Below, one piece after another: positions 58,674 to 64,000 of a stretch of DNA of 64,000 nt. The stretch's first letter is position 1. Each line of letters starts with the position of its first letter. The notes under the pieces are model-generated. The model searched no databases, had not been told where the DNA came from, and worked only from the letters and a program-made list of their open reading frames with translations. The stretch is from Tubiluchus corallicola (taxonomy: Eukaryota; Priapulida; Priapulimorpha; Priapulimorphida; Tubiluchidae). Made by a program: the position numbers and the translations under genes. Where the stretch lies: assembly GCA_030141605.1 (NCBI GenBank), contig JAQGDQ010002366.1, positions 132,660 through 196,659 on the forward strand, in the 5' to 3' direction.

Positions 58674-59797
58674 GTGTCTGCGAGAGCACCATGCAGAGGG
58701 TGGCACATGAGGGGTGACGAATTTATATCATTTTTTTCTATCATGAAGGGCGACCCCCTAAAACCATGTAACCAAGATATCAAATCGATCGAGCTACTAT
58801 TAGCAGAGAAATGACCACATCAAGAAATTGACCTCAGAGGCAAAAAAATCGCTATTTTGGAGGGTTATTTTAACTTTTTCTCCTGTATAAACTATTATAG
58901 ATGGGTCGATGTAAGTTGGCTGGTACATAGACACAGACATTGTCTTCTGATATCCTAACTTTTTCTGACATATTATTAATAGTATCAGAGAACGGGATTT
59001 TTCAAATTCGGCTCTTTGTTAAGAGTCCAGGGAGAGGTTAAGTTGTAAGGCTCATAACTCGCCCACTGCGGGGCTACAGAACTTCTGGTTTTCAATTATG
59101 TGTTAGCCATCATCCTCACTAATAGTATAAAAAAGAAAATTCGCTGGAGCCTGTTTCAGTATTTAGTACTGGCACTTTAAAATTTCACAAAAATCAGCAA
59201 AATTCGCCTTTTTTGTAGTTTTTCAATATTTTTTCTATCTATGTGCTGGATTATAAGTGACAAATCTGTATTCTAAATTTCATGAAAACGCACGAGTTGA
59301 CATAATATCATGAATGATATTATATAGAGGGGGCACTGTTAGAAAAAACTGCCATATCAACACACTCTTTTACTTTCCATAGTAATTCCGTCCATGTGTA
59401 AAAAGCAGACATACTTGGCTCAGGTCGTTATATGACAGTAGATATTTAGCCACGTTTAACCTGCATTTTCTGTGACTAGTGCTCTGCATTCCTAGTAGCA
59501 ATAGATTCCTTTGCCATGGAAATTACTAGAAATTTGCGAATTTCATCTTAAATTGGTTTAGTTATGTCGGAATTTTCATATGACTACAAATATGAATAAT
59601 TGCCTTTTCTGATGGATTTCTGGACAGGACATCATGCATGCCCCTAGTACCGAGTCCGACCCTGATTCAGGGCATTCTCTACACACTGAATCACTAGTGG
59701 ATACCAGGAAAGACTAAACAATAAGCCCTCTAATAGAAAAGAAGTACCGATTGTTAAGATTGAGAGTCATTGCTAGCGAAAGAATCTGACAACACTT

Positions 59798-59840
<43 letters not shown>

Positions 59841-61293
59841 GAAATCCGTTCATTTTTTATACTTTTTATATGAATAAGCTTCATGGCTATACATAGACCA
59901 TAATATCTAAATAATAGAGAAAGAATTATCGATGCAGGTAGATTAGCACTAGAAGATAGATACGGAAATATAGACAAATATATCATGGGGAAAGTGATAA
60001 AGTGAAAATCTTACAGTCTAAACATGAGACAATATAAGCGTATGGGTCGCTTCTAGGGGGATGGCGGTGATATTTAGCACAGAAAATTTTTCTTCGCCCA
60101 AAATTTATTTGTGGCACAAAATCGATACTTCTGACAAAAAATATTAATAGTGTGATTGAATGATTGCGCCAATGGCACAAAAATTTTTGATGTTTTACAG
60201 TCTAAAAATCACCGGACAAATGATATCAAGTCTGTCCCATATTTTTTGGGCTTTCGCTCAGATTTAGGGCAATTTTCTTTGTGTCCTGGCTTGTACGCAT
60301 ATGTAAGACAATGAGTAATAACTAGGTAATAACCTGTACATAACATTTACAAAGCATAGAAAATAAACAGTACATAAAACATTTTCCAGTCCTTGCAAGA
60401 AGCAATTTCCATTTCGTAGATATTTCATTTTTTTAAGATTGGAAGCGCTCTAAATGCGGTCCAGTGTCTTTAGTACAGGCTAATAGATTCACAATATTCG
60501 TTTCGTGCGGATAACTAGTCACAATGCCGCATTTAACGCTGGTAAACAGCCCAGAAAACGAACATTTTAGTTCAGCAGTGGCCGCCATCTTGAATGCTGG
60601 AGTCCAATCCTGTCGGTAGTTTAACCAATGTGCTGGCCAGGCCCCTAGTTGCCGAAGATGAATATTTATGATGTTTTGAAGTATTTTGACAAGATTTGAC
60701 AACTCATGTTTACCTACACGAAGCTTTTTGATGAACGTTCTTACTATATTTTCACCCTGATATATGCCTCTTTCAGGGGTCTTTTACAATAGGGTGGAAA
60801 TTCGCTCCATCAAAATTGTCACTGCAGCATAGTGGGATGGGATGCTCTATTCACATACATATAGATATTTTTGTCCCTGCCCCCACAGTGGGTGAGATAT
60901 AAGACTTTGAAATGACTGAGTATTTGCATCTTGCACGTAATGTGAGCTTAAAGACCCCCAGTAGAGCCGAAAGAGGGGGGTTTGGGACAAAAGTCGAAAA
61001 GTCATTTTGGAGAAGATAACAAGATCCAATACTGTGCAGAGTCATATCTATTCAAACTCAGTAGTTGCTGCATGGCTAATCCTTCAAATATGAGTAAAAA
61101 AATAGAGAAAAATAGGTATTTTTTCATGAAAATCGGCCTATGCCGTACCTCTGCTACTATGAGGAGTTGGGCCAAGCGGATTCACATAGTGAATACTAGT
61201 GACTAGTGGACCTCATACCCGAATTTTGGTCCGAATCGGTTACCTAGCCTTGTGCTGGAATTTTTCGATTTTGCATGGTCTTCTCGCGGACGC
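58674..61293. mobile_element. Unit with long diverged inverted arms (about 2.6 kb)
   Basis: The left arm starts GTGTCTGCGAGAGCACCATG. The right arm, read on the complement, starts GCGTCCGCGAGAAGACCATG. Inside, further matches occur in the same order: AGTAGCAGAG-type word, AAAAAATnnCTATTTT, TTCGGCTCT, and ATAACTCGCCCACTGCGGGG versus ATATCTCACCCACTGTGGGG. The arms are about 420 bp with many gaps. The centre (59100-60870) holds a TA microsatellite and no recognised gene. Probably an old non-autonomous DNA transposon or an inverted pair of repeats; the family is unknown. Confidence 0.55.
59800..59838. repeat. TA microsatellite
   Basis: An uninterrupted (TA)n run of about 38 bp. The YIYI frame over it is an artefact. 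Confidence 0.95.
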
Positions 61294-61806
61294 GCTCATA
61301 AAAGATTCTGTCTGCTGTGAATGTGCCAAGCTTTGCCATAAGAATCGGTGATTAGAGAAGCTTTGCGTGTAGATTACATCATTCTCTCGCACTCACGCCA
61401 AATCCGTAAAACATGCCGGTACGGAAATGTACACATTTGAAATTGGAAACAAAAATTTTAAGTTTTTTTACATTTCTTTTACTGAAAGTACCTATATATT
61501 CTTTGTGTTTTATCAACAGTATGTTAAAAATCTTCAATGTCTGTGATCTTAACATGTCTCCAATGGCTTATTTTTATTTTGATTACTTTGGAAGCAACAT
61601 CTCATCCAGTTTGCTCTCTCTATTTTATTTATAGCTGCAGTGATCTTACATACTTTTAAGCGGGACTAATACATTTGGGACGGCACCATAAATTTTTAAA
61701 GCAGCAGAGCTATGGTGCTTTGTAACTATGTAGTAGCATATTATGCTTTAGCCAATTAATACTAAAATCTGGCAGTTTACATGGATAAATGCTTTGGTAT
61801 ATTCAG
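61294..61806. other. Intron end, nothing recognised
   Basis: AT-rich sequence up to the acceptor TTCAG of exon u. Confidence 0.5.
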
Positions 61807-61965
61807 TTTTTGGGAGAGATGTCTAGTGCTTGGCAGATGACAATTGATCTGCGGATAGGAATGTTTTCTGTAGACAAAGAGGAGCCGAGCCCTTTAGCTG
61901 CACATGAAGGAGTCACATTGAAGCCGGATCCTCCGTATGTGGCTCCACACAATTTATGGACTAAA
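61807..61965 (+). CDS. PI4KA: PI4KA exon u
   Basis: 159 nt, residues 863-915: FLGEMSSAWQMTIDLRIGMF, SVDKEEPSPLAAHEG and YVAPHNLWTK. Family: [32 protein letters not shown]. The acceptor ATTCAG sets the start; an upstream ATG at 61789 is intronic. Donor GTGAGT. Phase 0. Confidence 0.96.
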
Positions 61966-62371
61966 GTGAGTACAATTTTCTGCTGCTGCTGGAGCTACTA
62001 CAGAGTAAACAATCAAACTGTACTATAAATGTTTATTTAGCAACAATTCCTATCTTGAGATCTTTAGGCAGAAAAATTCTGGTAATCGCGGTCAGAACTC
62101 TTTTCTGACCTTTTCCTAGTTTTTACTGAAAAAGATTTTGGCTGCTTTTGAAGTAAAATGAAATGAAATTATATGTCTGTTAGCCTCATATTTTCATGTC
62201 ACACTTTTGTTTGGCCTGTGTATGTTTGACTTGTGTATGCACTGTAGATATTTTCTAACATCTGCAAATATTAACTATTGTCTTGAAAATTTTAATGAAA
62301 ACATTTAATTTAGAAAAATTTTGGTATGCTTATATTTGTAACTGCATTGGAACTAATAAGTTTTCTTGCAG
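61966..62371. other. Intron, nothing recognised
   Basis: Short AT-rich intron with no element. Confidence 0.6.
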
Positions 62372-62523
62372 TTTCTTGAAGAAAGGATCAGCATTGCAAA
62401 GTACTGCAGTTCAGATCAAGTTCACATTTTCACCATGTTATTAAATCGTTCTTTATCAATGAGTGTAGGCTCTGGCTATAACCTGAAGTGTAGACATATT
62501 GCAGCAATTGCACCAAGATTCAG
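62372..62523 (+). CDS. PI4KA: PI4KA exon v
   Basis: 152 nt, residues 916-965 plus a split Arg: FLEERISIAKYCSSDQVHIF, TMLLNRSLSMSVGS and KCRHIAAIAPRFR. The IAKYCSSDQVEIF and RHVAAIGPRF family blocks are clear. Acceptor TTGCAG, donor GTATAA. It ends in phase 2. Confidence 0.97.
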
Positions 62524-63519
62524 GTATAAACATATTGCTACACAAATTCACATATTTACAGATAAATAACCGATAAATGATTAAATTTTTAGTGTGTTTG
62601 ATGATCAAGTGTTTGTTCAAGAAATCTTAAAAAAATTAGAAATTCGTTGGCAGTGATCACAAAATGTATTGTTATAAGATGAGAAAAATTGACCATTTTC
62701 CTCCATACCCCATGCTGTGATGCTACCAACAGTTTCAGCAAGTAATTGGTTAACAGGATTTGCTTGTTGTTTTATTATGTGAATTTCAGCTTCTTGCAAT
62801 GCCATTAACTTCACATTCTCTAAACCAAATATATGACTGTACATTACTTCCTTACTCACTTAACTACCATGCATTCAAGATATTTGTTGGTTCTGCAAGC
62901 TGGAATTATAGGTTTTTGACATCATGGCCCTTCTTTCCCAATGATGCTATTGTGAAGTGCAGCATAGTACTTATAATGTAACATTAATACAACATTTTGC
63001 ATTAACAGTGAGCTAATAGATATAAAATAAGTTGTGTCTACACTTTTTTAAGCTCAGCAAAAAATCAAAAGTGCACAGCTAAAATTCAAAAGTTTGCATT
63101 TAAAAATCCACACCTAATCCACAGCAAAGTACACAACAAATACAAATTATTTTATTTACTAATTTTTTTTCCAGTACCCAACACTTTCAACCAAGTAAGA
63201 GTGCTACGTTCATCAGCTGCAACTTTTTTGCTTTAAAATCAAAGATCAACATGGTCAGCTGTTCACCTAATGGAAAAAATGCTAGTGCAGTACAGCCTAA
63301 AATTCACCTTTTTTTATTTAGCACATGTTGAACAGTCTATTCAAATAACCTCATTCTGTAAAAATAACAAAAGTCCTCCTAGAGCCCAGCTATAATAATT
63401 AACTGAGGCTAAAATCCATTTTATGAGTAGTGCTTTAGCACTTTAAGTGTATTTTCATGCCATGTGAAGATGAATGGTTGCAGATTAAAGCTTGTTGTAA
63501 TATAATAATTTTATTTTAG
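62524..63519. other. Intron, nothing recognised
   Basis: The overlapping frames at 62617-62981 on opposite strands have no family resemblance. Confidence 0.5.
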
Positions 63520-63627
63520 GCTACTTTGCAGTGGGTTGTCCCTTCTGCAAGCTGATATTTTGCCGAATGGAATTTGCAAGAATGCTCTAAGAGAAAGAAT
63601 ATATTCTGCGACATATGATTACTTTTG
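63520..63627 (+). CDS. PI4KA: PI4KA exon w (last in window)
   Basis: 108 nt, residues 966-1001 plus two bases: LLCSGLSLLQADILPNGICK then NALRERIYSATYDYF. Family: [32 protein letters not shown]. Acceptor TTTTAG, donor GTGAGT. It ends in phase 2, so the next exon must begin with one base completing a codon. Confidence 0.96.
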
Positions 63628-64000
63628 GTGAGTTTAATGTTCATTAAAAGTACTTTTCAATACTAAAAGTTCCACAAACCAGCAGTAGAGACATAGGCTT
63701 TGAACAATATCAGCTACAGTATGAAACTTTTCTTCATTTCTTAAAACATATAATTTTGGAATCTCATGTTTCCTTTCCAAGCAATCATTTTATAACAGCG
63801 AGTCTAATTTGAAATACGTATTAAGTTTAACTGTTTTGATTAGGCACTTTGACTATAGATGATTTCGTAGAAGCTAAAACATTTTAGGAGCCAAAAGTAT
63901 TATAATTTGAATCCACTGTGTACATTAACTTTGTGGTTTCAAAATGTCATGTAGTGTTCACTTTATTCTCTTGTTTAAATCAGCTGTCTGGCTTTAGCAG
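63628..64000. other. Start of next PI4KA intron
   Basis: AT-rich intron. The last bases ATCAGCTGTCTGGCTTTAGCAG hold two possible acceptors (AG at about 63982 and the final GCAG), so the next exon may begin right at the window edge. I cannot tell which. Confidence 0.5.

Noticed and set aside
61789-61806. Upstream ATG as a start for exon u
   Set aside because: A clear acceptor at 61802-61806 and exact phase with exon t show this is an internal exon.

Overview
The window is a stretch of an animal (metazoan) nuclear genome. It is AT-rich, has long GT-AG introns, and carries animal-type mobile elements: APE-type LINEs, Penelope-like elements, a Ty3/gypsy LTR element, hAT and pogo-like DNA transposons. 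The load and mix suggest an invertebrate, but sequence alone does not fix the phylum.

One host gene runs through the whole window on the + strand: phosphatidylinositol 4-kinase III alpha (PI4KA). I can place 23 internal exons between 2703 and 63627. They total 3007 nt, about 1001 codons, with every exon-exon phase matching and no in-frame stop. They encode the N-terminal and middle alpha-solenoid of the kinase. The start codon lies upstream of the window, and the C-terminal helical/PIK region and catalytic lipid-kinase domain lie downstream. No second host gene was recognised.

Everything else is intronic. 1-1745: a minus-strand LINE broken by a Penelope-like fragment. 6400-6990: a Penelope-like fragment. 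9957-10056: a hairpin with an internal stem-loop. 16692-28640 (12 kb intron): dispersed repeats, an inverted Penelope GIY-YIG pair, a CR1/L2-like LINE whose ORF1 carries a PHD finger and a KH-like GxxG domain, and a 41-bp minisatellite. 28801-31481: a pogo-like MITE and a LINE RT scrap. 33075-33811: a hAT-like MITE. 34117-41446: a deleted Ty3/gypsy element with both LTRs, nested in a LINE, then a pogo-like end and an internally deleted hAT element with a perfect 8-bp target duplication. 41530-43567: a LINE endonuclease scrap with a 68-bp duplication. 43770-44900: two Penelope-like pieces head to head. 45415-45860: a cluster of TGACCTCA-like words. 48524-49018: a large pyrimidine microsatellite. 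49571-50597: a hAT-like MITE. 51700-52110: a LINE scrap. 52702-61806: a pogo-like element filled with a chimeric LINE (endonuclease from one family, RT from another), then a 2.6-kb unit with long diverged inverted arms.

The exons form one continuous conserved reading frame while every transposon sits in an intron and is broken. The host gene therefore looks intact and functional. No CRISPR, operon or prokaryotic feature is present, and I found no clear tRNA or rRNA gene. The most unusual items are the PHD plus KH LINE ORF1, the chimeric LINE inside pogo ends, the deleted hAT element, and the long inverted-arm unit.
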